From the NCBI GenBank assembly GCA_947396885.1, contig OX377202.1:106328198-106392197 (forward strand): a stretch of 64,000 nt of DNA. Direction: 5' to 3'. The notes under the pieces were generated by a model. It searched no databases and was not told where the DNA came from. It worked only from the letters and a program-made list of their open reading frames with translations. The stretch is from Heligmosomoides polygyrus polygyrus (taxonomy: Eukaryota; Nematoda; Chromadorea; Rhabditida; Heligmosomidae). Shown here piece after piece: positions 25,601 to 34,124 of this stretch. The position numbers were made by a program, and so were the translations under genes. How positions within the stretch are numbered: the first letter of the stretch is position 1; every line of letters begins with the position of its first letter.

Positions 25601-28600
25601 TGTGAGACACGACAAGGTTCAAACCTAGCAGTAAATCTGTCCCAAACCCTTTCATGCTCGGTTACTAACCGACTTTTGTCTGAGATTGGGGTCCTGTGGG
25701 GGGGGGGGGGGGAAGCGTTGTCCGGAAAACCCATTCTGTTGAAGCAAACGAAAAGTCAAGTCGCAGGATATCGACCAAGGCGTCCGCTACAGCACTCATA
25801 GAGAATGAGAATCAAACCGACATAGTGGCTTTAGACCCTACAGATGAACACTTGGTTGCACTTCGCTCATTCAGATACTACATAGGCTACTAAGAACATC
25901 ACACCCTGTTAAGACCTTGACAATGCGTGGTGTACTTCTTCAATTTACACACCGCTTTGATGTTCGAAAATTCATTGAAGTGAACGAGTTTCGCAGTTCT
26001 CATTAACCTATGCATGGAAGCCTTCTCTCAGCATGTGAATGTCCGCAAAAACAAAGAGATCGGAGCCTAGTCCATAGCATAGGTATCGCCTAGAAAAACC
26101 TGACAGACACAGTGAGCGAGCAACCGAATCAGAATCGAGATAAGAAGTATCAATACCACACCGTTAGAACAAGACGAAGAACAACGCTCACCTGCTCCAC
26201 CATCGCGTTGGTTCTGGTGATGATAGCCTTGCATGTCTGACTCCGCACCGTGAGAGTCAGAATGTCCGTAGTTCTGATCTGAAATCGACGAAGATCGTAT
26301 CTCGATCGCGCTCACCTCCCTACTACCCAAGATTTGTTCGTGCCTGCATGACCTTGCCTTAACCTCCATTATTTTTAAAAAGCGAACTAGTCGCCTCAAG
26401 TCGCTACACCAACCGAGAAGATGGTCACCACAAAGCGGAAAATCCACCTCTAAGAAGTTAAATAGAGCTACGTCAACGAGTTCACACCTACAAACGCATC
26501 TCTGACGCAGACAACTTGGTTTCCACTCCCTTTATGATCGTTAGGACAACCCAATCCCTGTCTGGGATCCCATTGAAAACACCAAACATGCTCGTCAAGC
26601 CAGCTACTGCTGGAACGATAGTCGGTGCTGTGTGTTCAATAAGCTAACAGCGGGGTTTCGTTGTCTGCAGGAGTAGTGGAAAAAACGGATTGCTTAGCTA
26701 CGTCGCAGCGGCTATGGCTTGTACTGGCATATATAACATTTTCACGTCGAATTGGACACTTTTCGAGTCAGATTGGACACCCTTCTAAGCTAGTCTAACC
26801 TAAGACTTTTTAAATCAAATCGAAATGAGCTTCAGGCAGGTTAAAGTACAGACTCGATAGGATGGTTAGAATAATTTTTTCAAGGTATTAAGGAAAATTT
26901 GGTCTAACTTTCTTTGAAATTTTTTATTTACTTGCTCCAATAAATTAATAATTTTATGAAATTTTTATGTTTCGAAGAAACAAATTAAAATTTGTAGCGC
27001 CACGCCCTCAAGGTTTGCCGGAACTTCTATTTAATTGATAGTGTAAATGCCACTTACATGGATGTCAAACTGAGGGCATGTGCGTTCTTTAGTTTTTTGT
27101 TGTTGCATCGTTAACAGGTGTCAAACTCCATGCAAATAGGGTTATTACTATCAATTGAATAAAAATCGCGACGGCTTGGACGACGGTATGGCGCAGTCTC
27201 GTTTTAGTACTCAAAAATGGCCGCCTTCCTGCTCTTTAAAACAAGCTTTAAACTTCATTAGGAACATTGAGAACGAAGATATAAACATGAAGCTGAATGA
27301 AACAACTGTCTTACGAAGCTTTACAACAATTATTTTTCCTCAAAAAATAAGAATTTTATAAAATTTCAAATAATGCTTTCACTTATTGGGTAGACGAATT
27401 AAAACTTCAACGAGAGTTCTACTACGTCTAAGGGACCGTGCAAAACCAGAACGAAATTAATTCTTTGTTTTTCATATTTACTAAAAAATATTCTAACCAT
27501 CCTAATGAGTCTGTACTTTAACCTGCGTGAAGCTCATTTCGACTTGATTTCAGAAGTCTTAGGCTAGCTTAGAACGGTGTCCAATCTGACTCGAAAAGTG
27601 TCCAATTCGACGTGAAAATGCAATATATTAGGTTGGAAACAAAGTCTTCATTTTTTTTTCAAAGATTTATTACTTCACAACTACAAAGTCAAATCAATTG
27701 AGATAAACTCTATTTTGTTCTACTACACTTCTCCAAAGACGTGGTAATTTTTCTAATTCCTCTCGCGTAAAAGACTGCAGTTCTGAAGTCGAATCACCGC
27801 TGAATCCAATTTTTGAGGTCCTCGTCCGTTTCAAAATATTTCTCTCCAATTTCTTGCTTGAGAGCGTGGAAGAAATAGCATTCGGGAGGGCCGAGGTCAG
27901 GGCTATACGGTGGATGTGGCATTACCTCCCAGCCCAGCTTCTTTATTGTTTCTCTTGTGAGTCTTGCAGCATGTCGCTTTGCGTTGTCATGCAGGATCAT
28001 CACCTTCGACTTCTCAGGCCTCTTTTCTTGGAAAGCTGCGGCGACTTTGTGGAGTTGGCCACTGTATGTGGCAGCAGTAAGTGTCTCTCCACTTCTGAGA
28101 GTTTGCCGATAAATCACTCCTCTGATATCCACCAAACACTCAAGAGAATCTTCCGTTCGTGAACATTGGGCTTGAGATCAGACTTAGGGCTCTCTCCCTT
28201 TTGTACCCATTGCCTTTTCCTCGGAAGTTGGCACACAGAACCCAGGACTCTTCGCCTGTCACAATCCGCGGAAGAAACGATTTTCTTCCTTATCTGGACA
28301 GAAGAGAAGCAGCGATGGAGAGCCGTCGACCTTTCTGAGTGTCTGACAGGGCATGTGGAATCCAAGCTCCAAATTTCCATGCAAAGCCAAGGTCCTTCAG
28401 ATGGATCCCCACTATCCTATGAGACACTTCGAGCTTCTCTGCCAGCTGACGTGTCGTCTGCCAACTATCGGTACGAAGAAGATGGTGTAGTTCACTGTCG
28501 TCCAATCCAGTTGGCCTTCCTGACCATGCTTTGCCCTCAGTGAATAATTTCCCTTTAAAGACTTTCCGAACCACTCATAACAGGCGCGATGAGTAGTAGA

Positions 28601-31600
28601 TCCCAAGCCATATATGTGGTTAATTTGGTCTGCTGCCTGACGTGCTGTGGATTCTTTAATGAATTCTTGAAGAACGCCGTGCTGAAAACGGCCATGAGGT
28701 AGATCTGGCATTGAGTTCGGAAGATTGGATGGATAACGAATTACAAGAAGAGTCTTAACCTGTGTCTGCGTGCGAACGGTAGACAAGTGTGATAGGATTA
28801 CGAAATCAGCAATCAACATTGGCTAGTGCGTTTACAAGGGGAAGGGTAAAAAAAATTTCGAAGTGTGAAGAGACTTTTTTCCAACCTAATATGTCTGCAA
28901 AAGCCATAACCGCACGAGCACGAAGCCGCGACGTAGCTAAGCAATTCGTTTTTTCCACTACTCCTGCAGACATCGAAGCCCCGCTGCTAGCTTACTGAAC
29001 ACACTGCACCGACTATCGTTCCAGCAGTAGCTGGCTCGTCGAGCATCTTTAGAGTTTTCAATGGGATCCCAGACAGGGATTGGGTTGTCCTAACAATCAT
29101 AAAAGGAGCGGAAACCAAATTCTTGGCAAGCGACACCGTTAGGTAGATAATGTCATAGCAACGGCATAATTCCGCGTGCCGGTGTGCCTATGAGGGGACT
29201 ATTGCCCATGAAGGGTTTCTTGGAGGGCGTCGGTATCCGACCCTCTCCGCATTTCTATGGAAGCTTTCCTCACTTAGTTGAGTTAGGCCATTCCGAGGTT
29301 CGTATCTCGATTTCTCGCTGCACGACACCGACCGCGTCGTCATTCTGCTTTCGTATAGCCTAGGTGTCTGACCAGGATACTATCTCAACGGTAGGTCGGA
29401 ACGGCGCAAATGTTGTATATGGGCAGAACCGCCTCTAGCTGGGAAGTAACAAACTGCAGGTATCTCGACCCCAATACAACTCTGTGCAGAGTTAGGGGCG
29501 ACGGAAGCCGCCTGTTGGCGCCCTGTTGATTCACGTGCTCCACAGCTGACGAGCGCGAGCGGGATGAGGGCTGGTATCGCGGATTAGTGCAGTGCACAGG
29601 TGGCGTAGTAGGGAAGAGCTCGGGCTCATGAACGACGGGTCGGGGGTTTGGATCCCGCAGACTGCGTTTGTTTTGCACTTTTGCAAAATCCATGTTTATC
29701 ATATAGGTAGTCCACCTAGGGGTACTATAGTGTGTTATAGAGGATGTTTACATATAACATAGGCTTCAAACTACAGATTAGCTAAAATGTTCACTTCTGT
29801 TCACTGTTTTAAGCCTATTTTGTGTGAAGTTGTAGTTATGTAACGATAGATATTTTGTGGCACTAGTTAAAAGTTCCGACTCCACCAACAAGGCTTCACT
29901 CAAAAAATTTTTTTGCTGAAACTTCGTCTGGGAGGTTATTTGGGGTGCTGATCACGAATCTGACATCCGTTTTTCACGATTCGGTCGGAGGCCACCCATA
30001 CCGTTAACAAGGGTGGTCCAGGCAGGTTCACCGATTTCGCTGAAACTTCGTTTAGGGGGATTATTTGGGGTGCAGATCACGAATCTGACATCCGTTTTTC
30101 ACGATTCGTTCTCTATCTGCCGTCACCGGCAGAAACTTTAGGAATGTAATCCTGTGCCTTCCTGTATTTATATTATCCAGCCGAATCGTGAAGAATATAT
30201 CAGATTCGTGATCAGCACCCCCAAATATCCCCCTTAGACGAAGTTTCAGCGAAATCGGTAACCCTGCCTAGACCACCCTTGTTAACGGTATGGGTGGCCT
30301 CCAACGGAATCGTGAAGAACGGATATCAGATTCGTGATCAGCATTCTAAATAACCCCCCTAGACGAGGTTTCAGCGAAATCGGTGACCCTGCCTGGACCA
30401 CCGTTGTTAGCGGTATGCGTGATATATGTATATGTAAACATGCTCTATAACACACTATAATACCCTAGGTGGATTACCTATATGATAAACATGGATTTGC
30501 AAAAGTGCAAAACGAACGCAGCCTGCAGGATCCAAACACCTGACCCCGCGTTTACGAGCCCGATCCCTTCCCTACTACGCCACCTGTGCACTGCGCTTAG
30601 CCGCGATACGAGCCCTCATCCCGCGCGCGCCCGTCAGCTGTGGAGCACGTGAATCAGCAGGGCGCCAACAAGCGACTTCCGTCGCCGCTAACTCTGCGCA
30701 GAGTTGTATTGGGGTCGAGATACCTACAGTTTTTTACTTCCCAGAGAGAGGCGGTTCTGCCCATATACAACATTTGCGCCGTTCCGACCTACCGTTGAGA
30801 TAGTATCCTGGTGAGTAGGAACAGGAAGAACAGAGGAGCCGAATTGAAGAGAACGAAGCCGAGGGTTCTTGGTCTTCTCCACGACTTCATCGACGCTCTT
30901 GAATGCTTCCCAGGCCGCTCTTTTCCATCTGCTGAGCCTCGGCTCTGGTCGTTTGTCGTGTTGACTTCGCGACCTGGGGTCGGATTCATCAGCGGCTTAC
31001 AGCAATTCAACAGAGAAATTACACCCGAAATTCTTGATAGCGCGTCTTATACCGCTCACCATATCGCTTGATAAGCCGCGTTATCAGGCATTTCGGTTGT
31101 ATTTTCTCTGTTAAATTGCTGTAAGTCGTTGTTGAATCCGGCCCTTGGATACACGTAGCTGGAGCATTCGGAGATGTTCGTTCCGCTGAGCGAGAATGGG
31201 GCATCAGAAACTCGTCCGTTCCTCATGAACATCGCCTTCGTAAGATTCAGCAGCAGCACGATCGAAGTCGGCCAGCATTCGCTCCGCCTGGCTGATGCTC
31301 GGTGTTAAGAGCACGATGTCGTCAGCGAAGCGAAAATGATGTAGTTGCCGGCCGTCGACTTTCACTCCCATGTCTTCCCACTCTAGATCGTGCACGATGG
31401 TATCGAGGGTGGCGCAGACGGATTTTTGGGATGCGGTACTCTTCTTCACGTTGACGACGAGAGGATAACTTCAGAAGCTGTTCATACAATTGGGATCCGT
31501 CATTTTTTCCGAACCCCGGATAAATGGATCGAGCGGATAACTACAATTTTTCACTCCTATTCCTGACCAAATACTGCATGTTTCAAATGTGATCTGCACA

Positions 31601-32064
31601 CAAATTGATTCCACTACCCCGGCCCATGTCGCTAACGAAAACCGGTAGCAGGAGCCGGATTCACCAACAATCATGGGTATGCGGGGTATAAGGAGTAGAG
31701 ATCAGATACGGCTCAGTGATCAGATACGAGTCATAAGCAAGAGTCAGAGACGCAGGCTTCATCGTGGGTAACTCTACCCCCTATACCCGCGGGTTAGTCG
31801 TTGATGAATCGGGCCCCAGAAGACAGAGAAATGAAGGAACCACTACTACACCACAGAAACACTCGAATAGTGCCATTGGCTCAAATCGACCAGATACACC
31901 AATTACAGCCCTATAAAGACGCGAGGAGACCAACCGCCATATCCTCCTCCGTTCATATGACCATCATAGTGCTTTTCGTGACCAGCGTGACCAGGATCAC
32001 CATGACTCGGGTCTTGTCCTTGTGACATGACCGCATGATCACCTCCATTCGTCTCGTAATCCAT
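1384..32064 (-). CDS. tcer-1: TCERG1/CA150-type transcription elongation regulator (3' end outside window)
   Basis: Nuclear protein that couples RNA polymerase II elongation to splicing through WW and FF domains. Fifteen minus-strand exons join in frame (2529 nt, 843 codons): 31935-32064, 26192-26278, 20516-20638, 20124-20292, 17037-17152, 15013-15674, 12194-12383, 8677-8730, 7629-7817, 7406-7569, 2176-2307, 1968-2079, 1736-1902, 1584-1673, 1384-1527. All junctions are GT-AG with matching phases. Residues 1-170 are a Gly/Asp/His/Gln-rich tail; 170-429 are Pro/Gly/RGRG-rich then His-Pro-Gln-Ala-rich. WW1 is about 438-466 (VWDRP), WW2 539-567 (YYYN, TWDKP), WW3 661-689 (VFFYNP, VWERP). An acidic/KKKSR stretch follows near 711-765. 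The first FF domain starts at 796 ([19 protein letters not shown]), close to vertebrate TCERG1 FF1. The remaining FF domains must lie left of position 1. Introns are packed with MITEs, so 2.5 kb of coding spans 30.7 kb. The family call is firm; the first exon is inferred from phase and composition. Confidence 0.93.
2684..3722. repeat. Foldback element with tRNA-like segment in each arm
   Basis: Left arm about 2684-3110 is reverse-complementary to about 3410-3722. Each arm holds a tRNA-like stretch (2760-2826 and 3549-3625) with A-box-like and B-box-like (GAGTTCGAGTCC) motifs. A 130 bp MITE (2868-2997) sits in the left arm only. It lies in a TCERG1 intron. Confidence 0.75.
2868..2997. repeat. 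Tourist-like MITE, CGTTTATACTTCG family
   Basis: Tips are GGCCCCGTTTATACTTCGTC and its complement, flanked by TTA at 2865-2867 and 2998-3000. Related copies: 13583-13690, 53378-53511, and a diverged one near 52749-52870. Confidence 0.8.
3654..3835. repeat. Palindrome extending the foldback end
   Basis: Sequence 3654-3735 recurs inverted at 3754-3835 around a short spacer. It looks like a partial second copy of the 2684-3722 family joined tip to tip. Confidence 0.7.
4231..4360. repeat. MITE, GGGCCGGATTCATCAACG family
   Basis: Palindromic element with tips GGGCCGGATTCATCAACGAC. Further copies: 5664-5830, 17496-17632 (variant), 30976-31143, 31646-31816 (variant), 37018-37204, 37205-37336 (one end lost), 38110-38296. 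The superfamily is not clear to me because a duplication could not be fixed. Confidence 0.8.
4693..5028. repeat. Foldback with hammerhead-like motifs
   Basis: Arms 4693-4840 and 4885-5028. Each arm carries GGCCTCTGAAGACGAC then GTCGAAACG then TTAGGCC (plus strand 4921-4959; minus strand 4767-4805, where stem II is damaged). Confidence 0.75.
5030..5570. other. No feature recognised
   Basis: AT-rich intron sequence of the TCERG1 homologue; no repeat structure or coding signal seen. Confidence 0.5.
5570..6050 (+). repeat. Dispersed repeat shared with 9705-10160
   Basis: Blocks around GACAAAATCAGTT and CTCATTAACC align to 9780-9870. A 170 bp GGGCCGG-family MITE (5664-5830) interrupts this copy but not the other. 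Confidence 0.55.
6052..7166. repeat. 1.1 kb foldback, copy 1
   Basis: The left end (GGGTCTGAAGCGTATGTCTG) is reverse-complementary to the right end; arms meet near 6595-6625. A second copy occupies 21418-25599 and is split by a hAT-like insertion. Confidence 0.85.
7205..7300. repeat. Short hairpin
   Basis: AATTTCATCTGTAAACAA is repeated inverted 15-20 nt later; a diverged relative lies near 10020-10090. Confidence 0.6.
7893..7975. repeat. Hairpin next to the WW2 exon
   Basis: GAATTCCACCATTATCGAT is followed by its inverse after about 14 nt. It lies 80 bp upstream (minus-strand sense) of the WW2 exon. Confidence 0.7.
8006..8605. repeat. Foldback with two hammerhead-like motifs
   Basis: Arms around 8015-8160 and 8465-8600. 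Motif copies lie at 8063-8100 (minus) and 8511-8548 (plus), both with a four-pair GACG/CGTC stem. Confidence 0.75.
8740..9540. other. No feature recognised
   Basis: TCERG1 intron. Only a short (GT)n run near 9090 was noted. Confidence 0.5.
9551..9602. repeat. Hairpin
   Basis: ACCCTGACGGCTTCCTTCA recurs inverted after an 11 nt loop. Confidence 0.7.
10440..10790 (-). repeat. tRNA-derived SINE-like unit
   Basis: A minus-strand tRNA-like head (about 10475-10545; B box GTTCGAGTCCCG) is followed by a body shared with 50000-50380. Part of the body repeats inverted at 10660-10770. Confidence 0.65.
10800..12190. other. No gene or clear repeat recognised
   Basis: Part of the TCERG1 intron before the WW1 exon; a short purine-rich run near 11730 only. 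Confidence 0.4.
12469..13516. mobile_element. Palindromic mariner-type MITE
   Basis: Tips are TTAGGTTGTCCCATAAGTCC and its imperfect complement, flanked by TA (12467-12468 and 13517-13518). The two halves are reverse complements over about 0.5 kb each. It carries no transposase. The TTAGG tip resembles that of the mariner at 27628. Confidence 0.8.
13583..13690. repeat. Tourist-like MITE (CGTTTATACTTCG relative)
   Basis: The palindrome CATTTATACTCCACTCGCCG...CGGCGAATGGAGTGTAAAAG has a short AT-rich centre. Confidence 0.6.
13862..14006. repeat. Diverged Tourist-like MITE
   Basis: It starts GGGCCTGTTCATAGTACGCG after TAA; the right end is decayed. Confidence 0.55.
14099..14663. repeat. Foldback
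   Basis: Arms about 14110-14330 and 14430-14650. It keeps the GACG/CGTC stem and CGAGACGTCAGGC (near 14155 and 14590) but has lost the CTGAAGA block found in relatives. Confidence 0.7.
15060..15330 (-). repeat. In-frame AHPQ minisatellite in the TCERG1 homologue
   Basis: Degenerate 12-27 bp units on the minus strand encode repeated Ala-His-Pro-Gln blocks (about residues 330-418) inside exon 15013-15674. The reading frame is kept through the array and the exon phases fit on both sides, so it is translated. Vertebrate TCERG1 has a Gln-Ala repeat instead, placed between WW1 and WW2; here the repeat precedes WW1. The opposite strand also carries long open frames, which are shadows of the repeat. 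Confidence 0.85.
16100..16380. repeat. Half of a hammerhead-like foldback
   Basis: Only one arm is seen; the motif at 16160-16197 (minus) has CCGAAGA instead of CTGAAGA. Confidence 0.5.
17496..17632. repeat. MITE, GGGCC-CAGATTCATCAACCG variant
   Basis: Palindrome with CGCCAAAC centre arms. Its tips differ from the main family by a few bases, suggesting a subfamily. Confidence 0.7.
17860..17945 (+). repeat. tRNA-like SINE head
   Basis: GCGTAGCGCAGTCGGAGGAG (A-box-like) is followed by CTGGTTCGGATTT (B-box-like). It does not fold into a convincing tRNA. Confidence 0.4.
18720..19760. repeat. Foldback with internal tandem repeats
   Basis: Outer arms are rich in ATTCGAA. Inside are about three direct copies of a roughly 120 bp unit containing GGGGGTTATTTGGGGTGCTG (18845, 19018, 19153); an inverted copy lies near 19570-19650. 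The centre (19300-19500) is unique. C-run at 19662. Confidence 0.75.
20640..21410. other. No gene recognised
   Basis: TCERG1 intron. A piece near 20835-20870 (CCGGATAAATGGATCG) resembles the 42 bp repeat at 61980. Confidence 0.4.
22646..22694. repeat. (ATT)n microsatellite
   Basis: About sixteen uninterrupted ATT units. Confidence 0.95.
22735..24062 (+). pseudogene. RTE-like LINE, 5'-truncated reverse transcriptase relic
   Basis: Frames in turn show [20 protein letters not shown] (RT motif A region), [15 protein letters not shown] (catalytic FADD), [13 protein letters not shown] and the C-terminal [20 protein letters not shown]. Several frameshifts break it. A 35 bp segment is duplicated inverted at 23512-23588. 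It is contained in the hAT-like element. Confidence 0.88.
24829..25113 (+). CDS. Orphan coding exon, hypothetical, lodged in a foldback element
   Basis: Ninety-five codons open with [20 protein letters not shown] and continue into an acidic stretch ([16 protein letters not shown], about residues 55-71). It ends at AGG followed by a GTACGT donor. A 3' splice-like TTTTTTAG precedes the ATG by about 20 nt. No function is recognised. The flanks on both sides belong to the 1.1 kb foldback family at 6052-7166, whose central arm sequence is replaced here. It may be a captured first exon of a host gene or a relic of an autonomous element; no downstream exon was found. Confidence 0.45.
25698..25712. 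repeat. Poly-G run
   Basis: Fifteen or so G residues; such runs occur at several element edges here (19662, 34141, 61659). Confidence 0.9.
26740..27625. repeat. 0.9 kb foldback of short degenerate repeats
   Basis: The ends read ATTTTCACGTCGAATTGGAC and its complement. Arms are built from roughly 20 bp units of the type GTGTCCAATTTGACTTGAAA. Other copies: 50722-51664, 45925-46700, and fragments near 1140, 15720, 16870 and 43790. Confidence 0.75.
27628..28889 (-). mobile_element. Mariner, decayed transposase, TIRs and TA duplication kept
   Basis: 1262 bp, tips TTAGGTTGGAAACAAAGTCT / inverse, TA at both sides (27626-27627, 28890-28891). The transposase runs on the minus strand over several frames: [25 protein letters not shown], then [20 protein letters not shown] and [15 protein letters not shown], which give the second and third D of a D,D34D triad. 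The first acidic site reads TGEESW where TGDE is usual. At least two frameshifts. Confidence 0.9.
29370..30814. repeat. 1.45 kb foldback with tRNA-like arms
   Basis: Left arm 29370-29765 and right arm 30425-30814 are reverse complements. Each contains a tRNA-like piece (29588-29652 and the inverse near 30540-30600). The interior has inverted copies of the GGGGTGCTGATCACGAATCT module. Confidence 0.85.
30835..31455 (-). pseudogene. RTE-like LINE fragment, second copy
   Basis: The minus strand encodes [20 protein letters not shown] and the block following it, then [18 protein letters not shown]-family MITE (30976-31143) splits the two parts. It is 5'-truncated. Confidence 0.85.
31646..31816. 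repeat. MITE, GCCGGATTCACCAAC variant
   Basis: Same outer tips as the 170 bp family but with a different interior (GGGTATGCGGGGTATA). Confidence 0.65.
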
Positions 32065-32071
32065 TCTGCAA
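32065..32071 (-). promoter_or_regulatory. Probable trans-splice acceptor of the TCERG1 homologue
   Basis: TTGCAG lies one base before the ATG chosen as start (32062-32064, minus strand). An acceptor this close to the first ATG with no upstream coding exon is typical of nematode spliced-leader addition. A cis-spliced 5' UTR exon is the alternative. Confidence 0.5.
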
Positions 32072-32376
32072 GGATGGATGATCGATGGTAAACACATACA
32101 TGTTGAAGAACTATTCGATGGGCACGATGCACGCGAATGAATACGTCGATATCGAGTTGGATTCCCATAGACTCTGTTATTTACCTCGTTCAGACACGCC
32201 GTTTCCCCATATAACTGAATCTCTGAGTGCAGTTTTAGGCGAAAAATTGAGCAACACAATTCGCACCGGGCACACTGCACATCCAGCAAGGTCGGTCATC
32301 GATTTAAAGGAAAGCAGCCTGGCCTCCGATTAATTAGATCGAATCCTGGCTTTCTATTTAGCCCGAGTAAACGGAT

Positions 32377-32955
32377 AATAGCGAGGGAGGATGTGATCCA
32401 CGCAGTGCTTTCTAAGGCTACAATGCTAGACACAATGCAAAAAGCCATTACCTACTACGGTGGGACACGTACATGCAAGAAATGCTCACCTAATGAGTTG
32501 GAAAGGACCTTACAGCAAGACACCTCCAACCGCAACGTGCAGTGGGTAGTCTGACCGTCAGACCAGGAACCCTACTGACCTGAAGACGTTGGAATCAAAG
32601 TCCACAGAGGTCAAGGGAGTGGGAAGCTTGTTGGTGATAGCCGAAAACTGATCATTTCTATTCAGTTGAAAACGAAATAAAAACGAATAGAAAGGATCAA
32701 TGCCCGGCTATCACCAACAAGCTTCCCACTCCCTAGATCGCTGCAGACTTTGATCCAAACGTCTTCAAGTCAGGAAGGTCCCTGGTCTGACAGTCAGACT
32801 ACGCACTGCACTTTGCGCTTGGAGGTGTCATGATGTAAGGTCCTTTCCAACTTATTAGGTGAGCATTTCTTGCGTCTGTTTCTTCCACCGCACTTGGTAA
32901 TGATTTGTTGCACCTTGTCTTACATTTTCGCTTGAAATGCGGTTGAGACTGGCCA
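32377..32955. repeat. Foldback upstream of the TCERG1 homologue
   Basis: Arms 32440-32660 and 32697-32905; the inner stem GGGAGTGGGAAGCTTGTTGG is perfect. It lies 0.3 kb upstream of the gene start. Confidence 0.8.
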
Positions 32956-33506
32956 GGTCACCTTGGTTTTCGATATTCCAGGGTCTTACGACAAAGTGGA
33001 GAAGCCGAAACACTCGCCGTATAAAACATTGGCGCCCAAGACACGGCTAGACTTTGACTTCAGCGAGTTCATGTCATCATGCCAAGACTCATGATGAACG
33101 GTCGAACTTGGTCAATATCGTTTGGGCTGCTTGAAAGTCGTTCAAACGGGAATTCATACCGAAGGAGTCACAAGCAGCGGTAAGGAAGTATCTAGAATGG
33201 TGAGCAGTGGTGATCATTCCTTGATGAAAAGTGCTCCAATCATGGAAATTGCAATTACATAAGGACAGAGTAGTTATAAGCATGGCGAAAACACGATGTT
33301 CACTCCAGAAAACGAAGAGTGGGAAAACTAACAGTTCAGCACTAGGAGAACCAACATTATATCATCATTCTACTCTCATGATGACAGACAGCATAAGACT
33401 TTCCCATTTCGTCGTTCCGCAGCTCCATTATCGATTAGCGCTCAGTTGGCATGGTGTCAGCACCGATACGAAGAGGTGGTGGTCCCGTAACGATTGTCGT
33501 TACGGT

Positions 33507-33800
33507 AAGGCCTCGTGCATAGTTCCCGTCGCCGCGATTCCATCGCTGCGATGAGTTCTTCAAAGAGACGCGAAAGAATTTGAACTTCCGAGTGCTCGTC
33601 GCATCGCCCATCGCTCTGCAAGAGAGCACGACGGCGACCCGTATAGGACCAACGCTAAACACCGCGCGCGGCGCGAAAAAGTATGCCATGCCCGCGATGG
33701 GCGCGGGAAGCCATCGCGCATGCCGACCGCCACTGTTGCGGCGGCAGCGGCGAAGTTTCCTTTGACTATTCGACCGCGTGCGACAGCATTCCTAGTTGAG
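33507..33800. repeat. Tourist-like MITE, CGTGCATACTTCC family, truncated
   Basis: Close relative of 42059-42394 (shared GAAAAAGTATGCCATGCCCG centre) without its right tip. A third copy is at 56868-57240. Confidence 0.7.
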
Positions 33801-34124
33801 GTGGCAACGGTGAAGAACACACGACAGAATAAGACACGACCTGAAGCAAATCCGAGCAACTCTGTCCTCGCCACAGTGAAGCAGTCGACGCGCACTCGTC
33901 TGGTCAGGAGACGCGTGAGGACATTTCATGACAATATTGAGCGTGCTGACGCAAAGCCGTGTGGGATTTATGGATTTCTATAGAGGAGTGGGTATGTGAA
34001 GACTGACGGTTTCATAGGAATCTGCAGGCATTTCCGATTGCTCTTACTTCCATCACAATAGCTCTAGCTCTACTTCTACATTCGCTCTCAGTTGTACTGC
34101 TGCAATTAACTTAGGCTTGCAGCG

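Larger units (their letters stand above)
26515..29128. repeat. 2.6 kb foldback holding two nested elements
   Basis: Outer arms 26521-26735 and 28893-29125 are reverse complements (CAACCCAATCCCTGTCTGGG). Between them lie a degenerate-repeat foldback (26740-27625) and a mariner (27628-28889). Confidence 0.8.

Noticed and set aside
33560..33895. Arg/Ala-rich open frames on both strands (also 42056-42367, 56931-57392)
   Set aside because: They lie within GC-rich Tourist-like MITEs and repeat in each copy with changed frames.
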